Shown piece after piece: positions 17,991-27,334 of a stretch of 64,000 nucleotides of DNA; the stretch's first letter is position 1, and every line of letters starts with the position of its first letter. Made by a program: the position numbers and the translations under genes. The notes under the pieces were generated by a model that did no database searches, was not told where the DNA came from, and saw only the letters and a list, made by a program, of their open reading frames with translations. Source of the DNA: Parablautia intestinalis (GTDB lineage Bacteria > Bacillota > Clostridia > Lachnospirales > Lachnospiraceae). The DNA is taken from positions 62,001 through 126,000 of the forward strand of contig RAYQ01000015.1 in NCBI GenBank assembly GCA_003612395.1, written 5' to 3'.

Positions 17991-19910
17991 ATGAAAATAA
18001 TCAATATTGGCATTCTTGCCCATGTAGACGCAGGGAAAACAACTTTGACAGAAAGTCTGCTATACACCAGTGGAGCGATTGCAGAACAAGGCAGTGTGGA
18101 TAAAGGAACTACAAGAACAGACACCATGATTTTAGAACGGCAGCGGGGAATTACTATTCAGACGGCGGTTACTTCTTTTTGCTGGAATGGTTATAAAATC
18201 AATATTGTGGACACTCCCGGTCATATGGATTTTTTAGCCGAAGTATACCGCTCTTTATCTGTCCTTGACGGGGCTATTTTAGTTGTTTCCGCAAAGGACG
18301 GTGTGCAGGCGCAGACCCGGATATTATTCCATGCGCTTCAGAAAATGAACATTCCGACAATTATCTTTGTAAATAAGATAGACCAAAACGGAATTGATCT
18401 GCGGCGTATTTACCAAAATATTAGGGAAAAACTTACCAGCGATATGATTGTCATGCAGGAGGTTGTCTTATCATCAAAGATAACAATGACTGATATTTCT
18501 GATTTAGATAAGTGGGATAGCGTTATTGCTGGAAGTGATGAACTACTAGAGAGATATATCGCAGAGGATTCTTTGGATATGCAGGAATTACAACGTGAAA
18601 AATGTCGGAGAACCAGATGTTGTTCCTTGTTCCCTGTTTATCATGGAAGTGCAAAAGACAATTTAGGAACGGAAAAATTGATTGAGGTAATTACAGAAAC
18701 TTTCGTTCCAGAAACAGAGAATAGCCAGTCCGAATTATGCGGATATGTTTTTAAGATTGAGTATACAGACCAGAAAAGACGGCTTTCCTACTTACGCCTA
18801 TATCATGGAACGCTCCATTTACGAGATACAATCCTGCTGTCAAAAAAGAAAAAGATAAAGATTACAAAAATGTTTATTCCGTCAAATGGGGAAATCGTTC
18901 CGGCAGACCATGCCTGTTCGGGAGAAATTGTTATCTTATCCGATGATACTTTGAAACTGAATGACATTCTGGGAAATGAAAAGCTCTTACCTCGCAGAGC
19001 GTGGATTGATAATCCCATGCCGTTGCTTCGGACAACCGTTGAGCCGCAAAAATCGGAACAAAGAGAAGCCTTGCTGAATGCCCTCATAGAAATTGCTGAT
19101 ACAGACCCTCTTTTGCGCTTTGAAATTGATACTGTCACCCATGAGATTATTCTATCTTTTTTGGGAAAGGTGCAGTTAGAAGTTATTTGTTCGTTACTGG
19201 AAGAAAAATACCATGTTAGAGTGGCTATGAGGGAGCCTACGGTCATTTATCTTGAAAGACCGATAAAAAGGGCGACCTATACGATTCATATTGAAGTGCC
19301 GCCGAATCCGTTTTGGGCGTCCATTGGCTTAACTGTAACGCCGCTTCCTGCCGGAAGTGGAACCCAGTTTAAAAGCGAGGTATCTCTCGGCTATTTAAAC
19401 CAAAGTTTTCAAAATGCCGTTATGGAAGGCGTGCGTTATGGAATGGAGCAAGGCTTATATGGTTGGAGAGTGACAGATTGTGAAATTTGTTTTGACTATG
19501 GAGTTTATTACAGTCCAGTCAGTACCCCCGCAGATTTTCGTTTCCTTGCCCCTGTCGTGTTGGAACAGGCATTGAAAAAAGCAGGAACACAATTATTGGA
19601 ACCATACCTTTCCTTTACCCTTTTTGCACCGCAGGAATATCTTTCACGGGCTTACAATGACGCACCGAAGTATTGTGCAGTGATTGAATCAACCTTGCTT
19701 AAAAATGATGAAGTTATTTTTACGGGAGAAATCCCCGCCCGCTGTATAGGTGAATATAGGAATGATTTGAATTTTTATACAAATGGGAGAAGTGTTTGTC
19801 TTATAGAATTAAAAGGGTATCAAGAAACTTCCGGGGAGCCTGTATTGCAGCCACGCCGTCCTAACAGCCGTTTAGATAAAGTTCGGCATATGTTTCAGAA
19901 AGTAACGTAA
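17991..19910 (+). CDS. tet: Ribosomal-protection tetracycline resistance GTPase (Tet(M)/Tet(O)/Tet(W) family)
   Basis: EF-G-like GTPase that releases tetracycline from the ribosome. At 639 residues it has the exact family length. The P-loop [10 protein letters not shown] is at 10-19, DTPGH at 74-78 and NKID at 128-131. Near the C-terminus are the [11 protein letters not shown] loop, which reaches the drug site, and the closing segment [24 protein letters not shown] lies 6 nt before the start. It is preceded by a full attenuation leader. From memory the sequence fits the Tet(W)/Tet(O)/Tet(32) group better than Tet(M), but the class, or a mosaic of classes, cannot be fixed without comparison. 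Confidence 0.95.
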   Translation: MKIINIGILAHVDAGKTTLTESLLYTSGAIAEQGSVDKGTTRTDTMILERQRGITIQTAVTSFCWNGYKINIVDTPGHMDFLAEVYRSLSVLDGAILVVSAKDGVQAQTRILFHALQKMNIPTIIFVNKIDQNGIDLRRIYQNIREKLTSDMIVMQEVVLSSKITMTDISDLDKWDSVIAGSDELLERYIAEDSLDMQELQREKCRRTRCCSLFPVYHGSAKDNLGTEKLIEVITETFVPETENSQSELCGYVFKIEYTDQKRRLSYLRLYHGTLHLRDTILLSKKKKIKITKMFIPSNGEIVPADHACSGEIVILSDDTLKLNDILGNEKLLPRRAWIDNPMPLLRTTVEPQKSEQREALLNALIEIADTDPLLRFEIDTVTHEIILSFLGKVQLEVICSLLEEKYHVRVAMREPTVIYLERPIKRATYTIHIEVPPNPFWASIGLTVTPLPAGSGTQFKSEVSLGYLNQSFQNAVMEGVRYGMEQGLYGWRVTDCEICFDYGVYYSPVSTPADFRFLAPVVLEQALKKAGTQLLEPYLSFTLFAPQEYLSRAYNDAPKYCAVIESTLLKNDEVIFTGEIPARCIGEYRNDLNFYTNGRSVCLIELKGYQETSGEPVLQPRRPNSRLDKVRHMFQKVT

Positions 19911-19964
19911 CCTTTTGTGCGTTATCCCGGAGAAAAATTCTATTGAATATAAGGAGAACCTATT

Positions 19965-20453
19965 TTGAATAAAGAGCAGACAAATACAACAAATAAGAAC
20001 CCAAGGCTTTCAGCTTGCACCGAAGCATACAAAGAACACATCATGTATACTTTTAACGCTTTTTGCAAAGTTGTTATACGCTATGCAACTATCAACTCAT
20101 GGCGTGACAGGAGCAGGCGGCAGAAAAGAGAAATATCTTTTGAGTATCTTACAGAAGAAAAGTTTTACCCGTTCAGTACGTCAGATAAATATTTCATAGA
20201 CCCCTACGAGCAGTACCCCGTCACCATATGCGGTCAGACGGTTATCCTCAGCAACGGGGAGCTTGCCACTGCGCTGTTATCCTTGCCGGATAAAAAGAGG
20301 GAAATTATTTATCTTTACTTTTTCGGTCATTACACACAACAGGAAATCGGGGAAATGTATGGACGTTGCCGAAGTACGGCGTGGTATCACATACATAGTG
20401 CCTTACAGATGTTACAGGAAAAAATGGAGGTGTTTTCGCATGAAGAATCCTAA
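19965..20453 (+). CDS. Sigma-70 family-like regulatory protein of the mobile element
   Basis: 162-residue protein of the small sigma-like factors common in Tn916-type and mobilizable elements. The C-terminal region 4-like helix-turn-helix reads LPDKKREIIYLYFFGHYTQQEIGEMYGRCRSTAWYH (given here as a region near 108-145; key residues are the LP...R..I start and the QQEIGE turn). The start is TTG at 19965 with AAGGAG at 19951-19956. It lies 54 bp after tet and overlaps the next small gene, so they form one unit. It probably controls element genes; target promoters are unknown. Confidence 0.8.
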   Translation: MNKEQTNTTNKNPRLSACTEAYKEHIMYTFNAFCKVVIRYATINSWRDRSRRQKREISFEYLTEEKFYPFSTSDKYFIDPYEQYPVTICGQTVILSNGELATALLSLPDKKREIIYLYFFGHYTQQEIGEMYGRCRSTAWYHIHSALQMLQEKMEVFSHEES

Positions 20454-20664
20454 TCTTATTCCCTATGAGACTATTGTCAGAGCAACCAATGGAGAACCGG
20501 AAGCCGTGGAAGAAGTTTTACAGCATTACAGCAAGAGAATCCGGTTTGCAGCCCTTGAAAATGGGCACATCAACAAGGACACCGAGGACAACATCAAACG
20601 GCGGCTTATCGCTGCCCTGTTCCAGTTCCGCTTTGATGAACAGCCATACCCCAAAACCGAATAA
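20440..20664 (+). CDS. Small helix-turn-helix protein of the mobile element (HTH_16-like)
   Basis: 74-residue protein beginning NPNLIPYETIVRATNG, with a helical middle (EVLQHYSKRIRFAA) and an acidic end. This type regularly follows the sigma-like gene in Tn916-related and mobilizable elements. The ATG at 20440 overlaps the preceding gene by 14 bp and has GGAGG at 20426-20430. A terminator follows 28 bp downstream. The precise role is unknown. Confidence 0.75.
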   Translation: MKNPNLIPYETIVRATNGEPEAVEEVLQHYSKRIRFAALENGHINKDTEDNIKRRLIAALFQFRFDEQPYPKTE

Positions 20665-21194
20665 CCGCCGCCACATAGAACGGCACACCAAGACAGGAAA
20701 TCATAAAAAGGTTTCCTGTTTTTTTGCGTTTATTTTCGGCATTTTTGAAAAACTGTCGTATTGCCCCACGAAAAGGGAAACATGACACGCTCTTTGTTTG
20801 GCAGTTTTCAATTTTCGGTGGTGTGGGGAATGAAAGGAAAATGAAGAAATTTCCTCAAATTTCCGTCAATTTTGCTTTGCGTGGTGTTGTAGGTATTAGG
20901 GGAAGAAATGTTTCCGCAGCTTTGGCAGAATCTCCGCCCCGTCCGTCGAGGGTATCAGAAAATTCCATGAGATATTTTCGCAGGAACGCAACAAACCAGC
21001 CACGGAAAGCCGGATAGTAAGTGAACAGACCACACAGCGCAGTTTCTTAGAGCAAGATTCTACCACAGTACCAAATTTCGCCTATCGGCTCATTTTGTCC
21101 TATGGGAATCTTGTTGGGGTTGCCACCCCAAGCCCGCCTTTTTGCGGCTTGCGCCGCTTGAAAAAAATCCACCCATGAAAGGAGGTTCACAGCC
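20665..21194. other. Non-coding stretch upstream of mobC, candidate oriT region
   Basis: After the terminator at 20693-20725 no well-supported gene is seen. A frame of about 97 codons at 20724-21017 lacks a ribosome site and family features. Close to mobC are two compact perfect hairpins: TTGGGGT-TGCC-ACCCCAA (21114-21131) and GCGGC-TTGC-GCCGC (21144-21157). Inverted repeats directly upstream of mobC and relaxase genes are where oriT usually lies, so this is the best place for it. Confidence 0.4.
20693..20725 (+). terminator. Rho-independent terminator after the tet/sigma/HTH unit
   Basis: ACAGGAAA (20693-20700) and TTTCCTGT (20712-20719) form an 8-bp stem followed by a run of seven T. Confidence 0.85.
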
Positions 21195-21590
21195 ATGAAA
21201 AGATATAACACGCCCCACCGCCACCGGGTAATCAAAACACGCTTGACCGAGGAAGAATACGCCGAGTTTTCCGAGCGTGTTTCCCTCTGCAAAATGAGCC
21301 AAGCCGAGTTTATCCGGCAAGCCCTCACTAAGTCAAGGATATGCCCGATTATTACCGTTTCCCCGGTCAATGATGAATTACTCTCTGTTGTGGGGAAACT
21401 CACAGCCGAGTACGGGAAAATCGGCGGCAACTTGAATCAGATTGCCCGCTGTCTGAACGAGTACGGCGCACCTTATAACACCCTCTCCCAAGAAGTGCGA
21501 GCCGCCACAGCGGAGCTTGCCGCCTTGAAGTTTGAAGTCTTGCAGAAAGTAGGTGAAGCCGTTGGCAACATTCAAACATATCAGCTCTAA
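21195..21590 (+). CDS. mobC: MobC-like relaxosome accessory protein
   Basis: 131-residue DNA-binding protein that helps the relaxase nick oriT. The N-terminal basic ribbon-helix-helix part reads RHRVIKTRLTEEEYAEF, and the MobC signature appears as GGNLNQIARCLNEYG near residues 75-90. An AAGGAGG lies 8 nt before the ATG. Its 3' end overlaps the relaxase start, a conserved arrangement in mobilizable elements. Confidence 0.88.
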   Translation: MKRYNTPHRHRVIKTRLTEEEYAEFSERVSLCKMSQAEFIRQALTKSRICPIITVSPVNDELLSVVGKLTAEYGKIGGNLNQIARCLNEYGAPYNTLSQEVRAATAELAALKFEVLQKVGEAVGNIQTYQL

Positions 21591-23193
21591 AAATGCCGAT
21601 TACGGAGCTGCCGAGCAGTACCTAACCTTTGAGCATGACGAGTTTACCATGAAGCCCACACTGGATAAAAGCGGGCAGATAATTCCGAGGACAGGCTATC
21701 TCATTTCCTCTTTGAATTGCGGCGGGGAAGAGTTCGCCATAGCGTGTATGCGCTCCAATCTGAAATACGGCAAGAACCAAAAACGGGAGGACGTAAAGAG
21801 CCACCATTACATTATCAGCTTTGACCCCCGTGACGCACCCGACAACGGCTTGACCGTAGACCGGGCGCAGGCATTGGGCGAGGAATTTTGCAAGACGCAT
21901 TTCCCCGGACACCAAGCGTTGGTATGCACCCACCCGGACGGGCATAACCACAGCGGAAATATCCATGTGCATATCGTAATCAATTCTTTGCGGATTGCGG
22001 AAGTGCCGCTGTTGCCCTACATGGAAAGACCAGCCGACACAAGGGAGGGCTGCAAGCACCGCTGCACGGACGCAGCTATGGAGTATTTCAAAGCGGAAGT
22101 CATGGAGATGTGCCACCGGGAAAACCTCTATCAGATTGATTTACTGGGCGGGAGCAAGAACCGCATTACCGAGTGTGAGTATTGGGCGAAGCGGAAAGGA
22201 CAAGCCGCACTGGATAAAGAAAATGCTTCCCTTGCCGCTACAGGAGAGCCGCCCAAACAGACCAAGTTTGAAACCGACAAGGAGAAGTTGCGGCGCACGA
22301 TCCGCACCGCCCTGTCCTCTGCCGTTTCCTTTGAGGACTTTTCCGGGAAGCTGTTACAGCAAGGCGTGACCGTTAAGGAGAGCCGGGGGAGGTTGTCATA
22401 TCTCACGCCGGACAGGACGAAGCCAATCACCGCCCGGAAATTGGGTGATGATTTTGACCGTGCCGCCGTACTGGAAGCACTCACTATAAACGCACAGAAC
22501 GCCGCAAGAGCCGCCGAAAAGCCCCTACCCAAACAGGAATACCCCCGCAGCATAAAAGACCGTTTACAGCGCAATAAAGCCGCCATAAACGCACCGAAAC
22601 AGGACGGCGTACAACGCATGGTAGACCGGGAAGCCAAGCGAGCCGAGGGCAAGGGCATAGGATATGACCGCTGGGCGGCTGTCCACAACCTAAAGCAAAT
22701 GGCGGCGACCATGAGCATTTACGAAGAATCCGGCTTTTCTTCCCCGGAGGAACTGGAAGCCGCCCTTGCCGCCGCCAGTGCGGGCTTGCATGAAACCACC
22801 GGGAAACTGAAAGCCGTGGAAAGCACCTTGCGGGAGAAAAAAGACTTGCAGAAACAGTTATTAGCCTACATCAAGACCAAGCCAGCCCGTGACGGATTGC
22901 GGGCGCAGAAATCGGAGAAAGCAAAGCGAGCCTACCGGGAGCAGCACGAAAGCGAGTTTATCATTTCCGAATCCGCCGCCCGGTATTTCAAGACACAGGG
23001 AATCTCCAAGCTGCCAGCGTCCAAAGCATTACAGACCGAGATTGAGCAGCTTACCAAAGAGAAGAACGCCCTTTACAACGAGTACCGGGAGAAGAAAGAG
23101 AACGTCCGGGAATTGCAGACCGTCAAAAGCAATATTGACCAAATCTTGCGCCGTGAGCCGGAACGGGGAAAGGGGCGGGATAATGAACGGTAA
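21562..23193 (+). CDS. Relaxase / mobilization nuclease (PF03432-type)
   Basis: Enzyme that nicks oriT and pilots the strand during transfer. The N-terminus ATFKHISSKNADYGAAEQYL carries candidate catalytic tyrosines, and the metal-binding three-histidine region reads HPDGHNHSGNIHVHIVINS near residues 120-138. The C-terminal half is a long charged, coiled-coil-rich tail. About 543 residues. The start is read as TTG at 21562, giving M-A-T-F-K as in relatives; GTG at 21553 is the alternative. It overlaps mobC and the next gene. Confidence 0.88.
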   Translation: MATFKHISSKNADYGAAEQYLTFEHDEFTMKPTLDKSGQIIPRTGYLISSLNCGGEEFAIACMRSNLKYGKNQKREDVKSHHYIISFDPRDAPDNGLTVDRAQALGEEFCKTHFPGHQALVCTHPDGHNHSGNIHVHIVINSLRIAEVPLLPYMERPADTREGCKHRCTDAAMEYFKAEVMEMCHRENLYQIDLLGGSKNRITECEYWAKRKGQAALDKENASLAATGEPPKQTKFETDKEKLRRTIRTALSSAVSFEDFSGKLLQQGVTVKESRGRLSYLTPDRTKPITARKLGDDFDRAAVLEALTINAQNAARAAEKPLPKQEYPRSIKDRLQRNKAAINAPKQDGVQRMVDREAKRAEGKGIGYDRWAAVHNLKQMAATMSIYEESGFSSPEELEAALAAASAGLHETTGKLKAVESTLREKKDLQKQLLAYIKTKPARDGLRAQKSEKAKRAYREQHESEFIISESAARYFKTQGISKLPASKALQTEIEQLTKEKNALYNEYREKKENVRELQTVKSNIDQILRREPERGKGRDNER

Positions 23194-23569
23194 ACGCCCA
23201 TACATGGACTACCCACAGTACAGAGCCGCCCGCCGTCTTGTGCATGAGTGCTGCAACTATGACAACGGCAACTGTATCTTGCTGGATAACGGCGAGCCTT
23301 GCGTATGTGTGCAGAGTATCAGCTATTCTCTTATATGCCGCTGGTTCATTGCCGCCGTGCTGCCGCTGGACGGGAAGCTGGAAGCCGCCCTACTCCACCG
23401 GGCAGACAGGAAACGCTGTACCGAGTGCGGCGGGTATTTTCTCCCCAAATCCAACCGGGGGAAATACTGCCCGGATTGCGCCGGACGCATGAAAAGAATC
23501 TATGCCGCACAGCGCAAGCGGAAACAGAGGGATAAATGTCACGCTTTAGGATATTTCAAACCCCCGTAA
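23183..23569 (+). CDS. Cysteine-rich VLP-type protein
   Basis: 128-residue small protein encoded directly after the relaxase gene. It has an early Cys pair around CCNYDNGNC, the VLPLD motif that names the family near residue 55-60, and a zinc-ribbon-like CTECGGYFLP...YCPDC followed by a strongly basic tail. Such proteins sit beside relaxases in Clostridia mobilizable elements; the function is unknown, with nucleic acid binding a guess from the zinc ribbon and basic tail. The ATG at 23183 overlaps the relaxase end by 11 bp. Confidence 0.75.
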   Translation: MNGKRPYMDYPQYRAARRLVHECCNYDNGNCILLDNGEPCVCVQSISYSLICRWFIAAVLPLDGKLEAALLHRADRKRCTECGGYFLPKSNRGKYCPDCAGRMKRIYAAQRKRKQRDKCHALGYFKPP

Positions 23570-23678
23570 ATCAAGGCTTTTTTGACTGCCCTCAAAGGGT
23601 AGACGATATTTATATCCTTTACCCCCGAAAAAGCCGCTTTCATTGCGTAACAGAAGCCACAGACAGGAGGTGAGAACC

Positions 23679-24434
23679 ATAACCGAATACATCACAGCCG
23701 ACACCATAATGCCCCGTTTTCTGCCCTATCCCTATTTTCTGCTGAAAATGGACTTGTCATATACTGCAAGGCTGCTCTATGCGGTGCTTCTTGACCGTTC
23801 CACCCTCTCACAGAAGAACGGCTGGCAGGACAGCGAGGGCAGGACGTACATTGTCTACCCCGTTTCGGAGATAACGGAAACACTGGATAAAGGCAGCACC
23901 GCCATAAAAAGCGCACTGAACGAGCTGGACGCTGCCGGGCTTCTGGTGAGGGAACGCCGGGGCTTCTCCGCACCGAACCGCCTTTATGTGAAAATACCGC
24001 AAATGCCAGTGGTACAGTTTTCCGACCATATGACAGCCATACAGCCGGAAAACCGACCCTCTGATAGCCGGAAAAGCGACCCTCATAAGGACGGAAAACC
24101 GACCTTTGCGTTGGACGGAAAACCGACCCCTAACCAACTTACTATAAACCAACTAAAAGAGAACCAACGAAAAGGAGTGAGTGGGGAGCAGCCCGCACCC
24201 TTTGGCAGATATAAAAACCTTTTCCTCTCCGAATCCGAGTATGCGGAGCTGAAAGGGGAATACCCGGACAGGCTGGAACGGTTCATTGAGGAATTGAGCG
24301 AGTTCATAGCCGCCTACGGGAAAGTGTACGCCAACCATGCCGCCGCTGTCCGTATGTGGGCAAGACGTGACAGGAAAGGTACAGGAAAGAAAGGAATCCC
24401 CGATTATTCCTACAAAGAGGGCGAGAGCCTTTGA
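23679..24434 (+). CDS. Replication initiator protein A-like (RepA_N-type) of the element, with a possible ATA start
   Basis: Protein of about 252 residues with the N-terminal winged-helix initiator domain: ITADTIMPRFLPYPYFLL, LSYTARLLYAVLLDR, KNGWQDSEGRTYIVYP and GSTAIKSALNELDAAGLLVRERRG. These are typical of RepA_N initiators of plasmids and mobilizable elements, suggesting the excised circle can replicate. An AGGAGG at 23665-23670 is spaced 8 nt from an ATA codon where relatives begin M-T-E-Y-I-T, so the start may be ATA. Otherwise translation must begin at GTG 23670 or TTG 23643, both poorly placed. The middle (residues 125-165) is low complexity with repeated GKPT/RKSDP segments. Confidence 0.75.
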   Translation: MTEYITADTIMPRFLPYPYFLLKMDLSYTARLLYAVLLDRSTLSQKNGWQDSEGRTYIVYPVSEITETLDKGSTAIKSALNELDAAGLLVRERRGFSAPNRLYVKIPQMPVVQFSDHMTAIQPENRPSDSRKSDPHKDGKPTFALDGKPTPNQLTINQLKENQRKGVSGEQPAPFGRYKNLFLSESEYAELKGEYPDRLERFIEELSEFIAAYGKVYANHAAAVRMWARRDRKGTGKKGIPDYSYKEGESL

Positions 24435-24496
24435 CCGCATAGACACAACGCCCCGTAAACAGGGCGTAAAAGACCATGAACAAGGAGGAAGATTTT

Positions 24497-25351
24497 ATGA
24501 GTGATTACGATAACGCCATTTTCCGGCTTGCCACGGCACAGGAAGCAGAGCCGGAGGACTACACCGGGGAGGACGGGCTTTTATATTGCGGGAGCTGCCG
24601 CCAGCCCAAAGAAGCCTACTTCCCGGAGGGCAAGACCTTTTTCGGACGTGACCGACACCCCAAAGAATGTGACTGCCAGCGGAAACGCCGGGAAACACTG
24701 GAAGCCGCAGACCGGGAGCAGAAGCACCGGGAGGAAGTGGAACGGCTGAAAAGAATAGGCTTCACCGACCCGGCTATGAGGGAATGGACTTTTGAGAACG
24801 ACAACGGCAAATGCCCCCAAATGGAGAAAGCCCGCCGCTATGTGGAACAATGGGAGCAGATAAAGGACGGGAATCATGGAATGGTTTTGTGGGGAGAAGT
24901 CGGCACGGGCAAGAGCTACCTTGCCGGGTGTATTGCCAATGCCCTCATGGAGAAAGAGGTTTCCGTGTGCATGACGAACTTTGCCCTTATCCTCAATGAC
25001 CTTGCCGCCAGTTTCAAAGACCGCAACGAATATATCTCCCGCCTTTGCAGCTTCCCTCTGCTTATCCTTGATGATTTTGGCATGGAGCGTGGCACGGAAT
25101 ACGGGCTTGAACAGGTTTACAACGTGATAGACAGCCGATACCGCAGCCAAAAGCCGCTGATAGTCACCACGAATTTGACGCTGGAGGAATTGCAGAACCC
25201 GGAGGACACAGCCCATGCCCGCATTTATGACCGCCTTATTGAAATGTGCAGCCCTGTCTGCATTACTGGGAAGAATTTCAGGAAAGCGAAAGCAAGGGAG
25301 AAAATGGAACAGCTTAAAATGCTGCTGAATGGAAAGGAGATTTGCCTATGA
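24497..25351 (+). CDS. DnaC-like ATP-binding helicase loader
   Basis: AAA+ ATPase of the DnaC/IstB group, 284 residues. A Cys cluster (CGSC ... CDC, residues about 27-60) suggests a zinc site. Walker A GEVGTGKSYLA is near 134-144 and Walker B LLILDDFGMERG near 187-198; the arginine-rich C-terminus follows. With the preceding initiator gene it forms a replication module. The ATG at 24497 is 8 nt from AAGGAGG; an in-frame ATG at 24476 lies before that site and is less likely. Its stop overlaps the next start as ATGA. Confidence 0.87.
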   Translation: MSDYDNAIFRLATAQEAEPEDYTGEDGLLYCGSCRQPKEAYFPEGKTFFGRDRHPKECDCQRKRRETLEAADREQKHREEVERLKRIGFTDPAMREWTFENDNGKCPQMEKARRYVEQWEQIKDGNHGMVLWGEVGTGKSYLAGCIANALMEKEVSVCMTNFALILNDLAASFKDRNEYISRLCSFPLLILDDFGMERGTEYGLEQVYNVIDSRYRSQKPLIVTTNLTLEELQNPEDTAHARIYDRLIEMCSPVCITGKNFRKAKAREKMEQLKMLLNGKEICL

Positions 25352-25530
25352 CCGACACCAAGAAGAAAGACCGCCGCCCGGATTGTGTGACCGAGGTACG
25401 CAGAGGAAACACCGTCCTTGTGGTTTCCGGCTACTTCAAACAGGACACTACCGCCACCGCCGCCGACAAGATGATGAAAGTGCTGGAAGCTGAAAGCGCA
25501 GCCGGGGAACGAGCCGCCCACGCCATGTAA
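25348..25530 (+). CDS. tnpW: Transposon-encoded TnpW family protein
   Basis: 60-residue protein with the conserved start RRPDCVTEVRRGNTVLVVSGYF seen as the key residues RRPDC, VTEVRRGNT and VSGYF, and a helical end KMMKVLEAE. It matches the TnpW family encoded next to the recombinase in Tn4451-like elements. The role is not established; an accessory role in excision is only a guess. AAAGGAG precedes the ATG, and it overlaps the DnaC-like gene by 4 bp. Confidence 0.82.
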   Translation: MTDTKKKDRRPDCVTEVRRGNTVLVVSGYFKQDTTATAADKMMKVLEAESAAGERAAHAM

Positions 25531-25589
25531 AGTGACATTCCCTGTTGAAAATCAATCGACATTATATGCCATAAAGTAGCAAAAAAGAC

Positions 25590-25619
25590 TGTACAGCCAG
25601 CCCCGCCCTATGGTATAAT
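25590..25619 (+). promoter_or_regulatory. Promoter of the serine recombinase gene
   Basis: TGGTATAAT, an extended -10 with TATAAT at 25614-25619, and TGTACA as a poor -35 at 25590-25595 (spacer 18). It lies 45 bp before the recombinase ATG. Confidence 0.55.
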
Positions 25620-25663
25620 AGACCTACGGAATAGTGGGCTGGCTGTCGGAAACGGAGGATATT

Positions 25664-27286
25664 ATGTCAAGACAGACCACCCAAACACTCATTACCGCCC
25701 TTTATCCGAGATTATCCCATGAGGACGAGCTGCAAGGCGAGAGCAATTCCATTTCCAACCAGAAGCGAATCCTTGAAAACTACGCAAAACAGAACGGCTT
25801 CGGCAATCTGAAATGGTACACGGACGACGGTTATTCCGGGGCAAATTTCCAAAGACCCGGCTTCCAGTCCATGCTTGCCGACATTGAAGCTGGGCTTGTA
25901 GGTACAGTCATAGTCAAGGATATGTCAAGGTTAGGGCGCAACTACTTACAAGTGGGAATGTATACAGAAATGATTTTCCCACAGAAAAACGTCCGTTTTA
26001 TTGCAATCAATGACGGCGTTGACAGCGCACAGGGCGACAACGATTTTGCCCCCTTGCGTAATATTTTTAACGAATGGCTGGTGAGAGATACGAGCAAGAA
26101 AATCAGAGCCGTGAAACGGTCAAAAGGCATGAGCGGGAAGCCTGTCACAAGCAAGCCTGTTTACGGCTACCTCATGGACGAGGACGAAAATTTCATCATT
26201 GACGAGGAAGCCGCCCCCGTGGTGAAGCAGATATACAGCCTTTGCCTTGCCGGGAACGGTCCGACCAAGATAGCCCGTATGCTTGCGGAGCAGCAGACAC
26301 CCACGCCGGGAACGCTGGAATACCGCCGGACGGGAAGCACACGCCGCTACCACCCCGGCTATGAGTGCAAATGGGCGACAAATACCGTGGCGCATATCCT
26401 TGAAAACCGGGAGTACACGGGCTGCCTTGTGAACTTCAAGACGGAGAAAGTGTCCTACAAGGTAAAGCAGAGCAAGGAGAACCCCGAAGAAAAACAGGCA
26501 ATCTTTGAGAACCACCACGAGCCTATCATAGACCGTGACACATGGGAACGTGTGCAGGAGCTACGCAAGCAGCGCAAACGCCCCAACCGCTATGACGAAG
26601 TGGGCTTGTTCTCCGGCATACTCTTTTGTGCCGACTGCGGCAGCGTCATGTACCAGCAGAGGTATCAGACGGACAAGCGGCGGCAGGACTGCTACATATG
26701 CGGCAGCTACAAGAAGCGCACCCGTGACTGTACGGCGCACTTTATCCGCACCGACCTGTTGACCGAGGGAGTGACGGAGAATTTGCGGAAAGTCACCAGC
26801 TACGCCGCCAAGCACGAAGCCCGGTTTATGAAGCTCTTGACCGAGCAGACCGAGGACGGGAGCAAACGCCGGAACGCTGCCAAGAAGAAAGAGCTGGAAG
26901 CGGCAGAAAAAAGGATTGCGGAACTCTCCGCTATCTTCAAGCGGCTGTATGAGGACAGCGTGACCGGGCGCATATCGGACGAGCGTTTCACGGAACTGTC
27001 GGCAGACTATGAAGCCGAGCAAAAGGAACTGAAAGAGCGTGCCGCCGTTCTGCAGGGCGAGCTTTCAAAGACACTGGAAGCCACGGCAAACGCTGAAAAG
27101 TTTATGAAAGTGGTACGCAAGTACACCAGCTTTGAGGAACTCACCCCTACCCTGTTACGGGAATTTGTGGAGAAAATCGTAATCCACGAATCGGAATCTC
27201 TTGACGGGAAACGCCGGGGGAAGCTCCGCAGACAGGAAATCGAAATCTATTACTCTTTTGTCGGCAAGGTAGAGTTGCCCGACTAA
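25664..27286 (+). CDS. Large serine recombinase (TnpX-like) of the element
   Basis: Site-specific recombinase that excises and inserts the element. The N-terminal resolvase domain has the catalytic serine in LYPRLSHEDE (about S18) and the conserved arginine in VKDMSRLGRNYLQ. The recombinase domain follows (GKPVTSKPVYGYL, GPTKIARMLAEQ), then a zinc ribbon CADCG...CYICGSY...DC near 335-375 and a long coiled coil to the end. About 540 residues, shorter than the roughly 700-residue TnpX of Tn4451. The ATG at 25664 is 5 nt from GGAGG; the upstream GTG at 25634 is rejected. Its position after tnpW fits the Tn4451 family and marks the right end of the element. Confidence 0.92.
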   Translation: MSRQTTQTLITALYPRLSHEDELQGESNSISNQKRILENYAKQNGFGNLKWYTDDGYSGANFQRPGFQSMLADIEAGLVGTVIVKDMSRLGRNYLQVGMYTEMIFPQKNVRFIAINDGVDSAQGDNDFAPLRNIFNEWLVRDTSKKIRAVKRSKGMSGKPVTSKPVYGYLMDEDENFIIDEEAAPVVKQIYSLCLAGNGPTKIARMLAEQQTPTPGTLEYRRTGSTRRYHPGYECKWATNTVAHILENREYTGCLVNFKTEKVSYKVKQSKENPEEKQAIFENHHEPIIDRDTWERVQELRKQRKRPNRYDEVGLFSGILFCADCGSVMYQQRYQTDKRRQDCYICGSYKKRTRDCTAHFIRTDLLTEGVTENLRKVTSYAAKHEARFMKLLTEQTEDGSKRRNAAKKKELEAAEKRIAELSAIFKRLYEDSVTGRISDERFTELSADYEAEQKELKERAAVLQGELSKTLEATANAEKFMKVVRKYTSFEELTPTLLREFVEKIVIHESESLDGKRRGKLRRQEIEIYYSFVGKVELPD

Positions 27287-27296
27287 AGCCCGACCC

Positions 27297-27334
27297 GTCC
27301 GGCAGTCAGCCGGACAGGGAACGGCAAAATTTTT
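27297..27334 (+). terminator. Hairpin after the recombinase gene, possible terminator
   Basis: Perfect 7-bp stem GTCCGGC / GCCGGAC with loop AGTCA (27297-27315). A T-run (27329-27334) comes 13 nt later, so termination may be inefficient. Confidence 0.45.

Noticed and set aside
20724-21017. A 97-codon plus-strand frame in the gap before mobC
   Set aside because: No ribosome site, unusual composition (clusters of Arg, Pro and Ser) and no family features; it starts inside the terminator region.
22131-22718. Long minus-strand frames inside the relaxase gene and similar ones in other GC-rich element genes
   Set aside because: They are antisense shadows: the plus-strand genes have clear motifs and ribosome sites, and the minus frames have neither.
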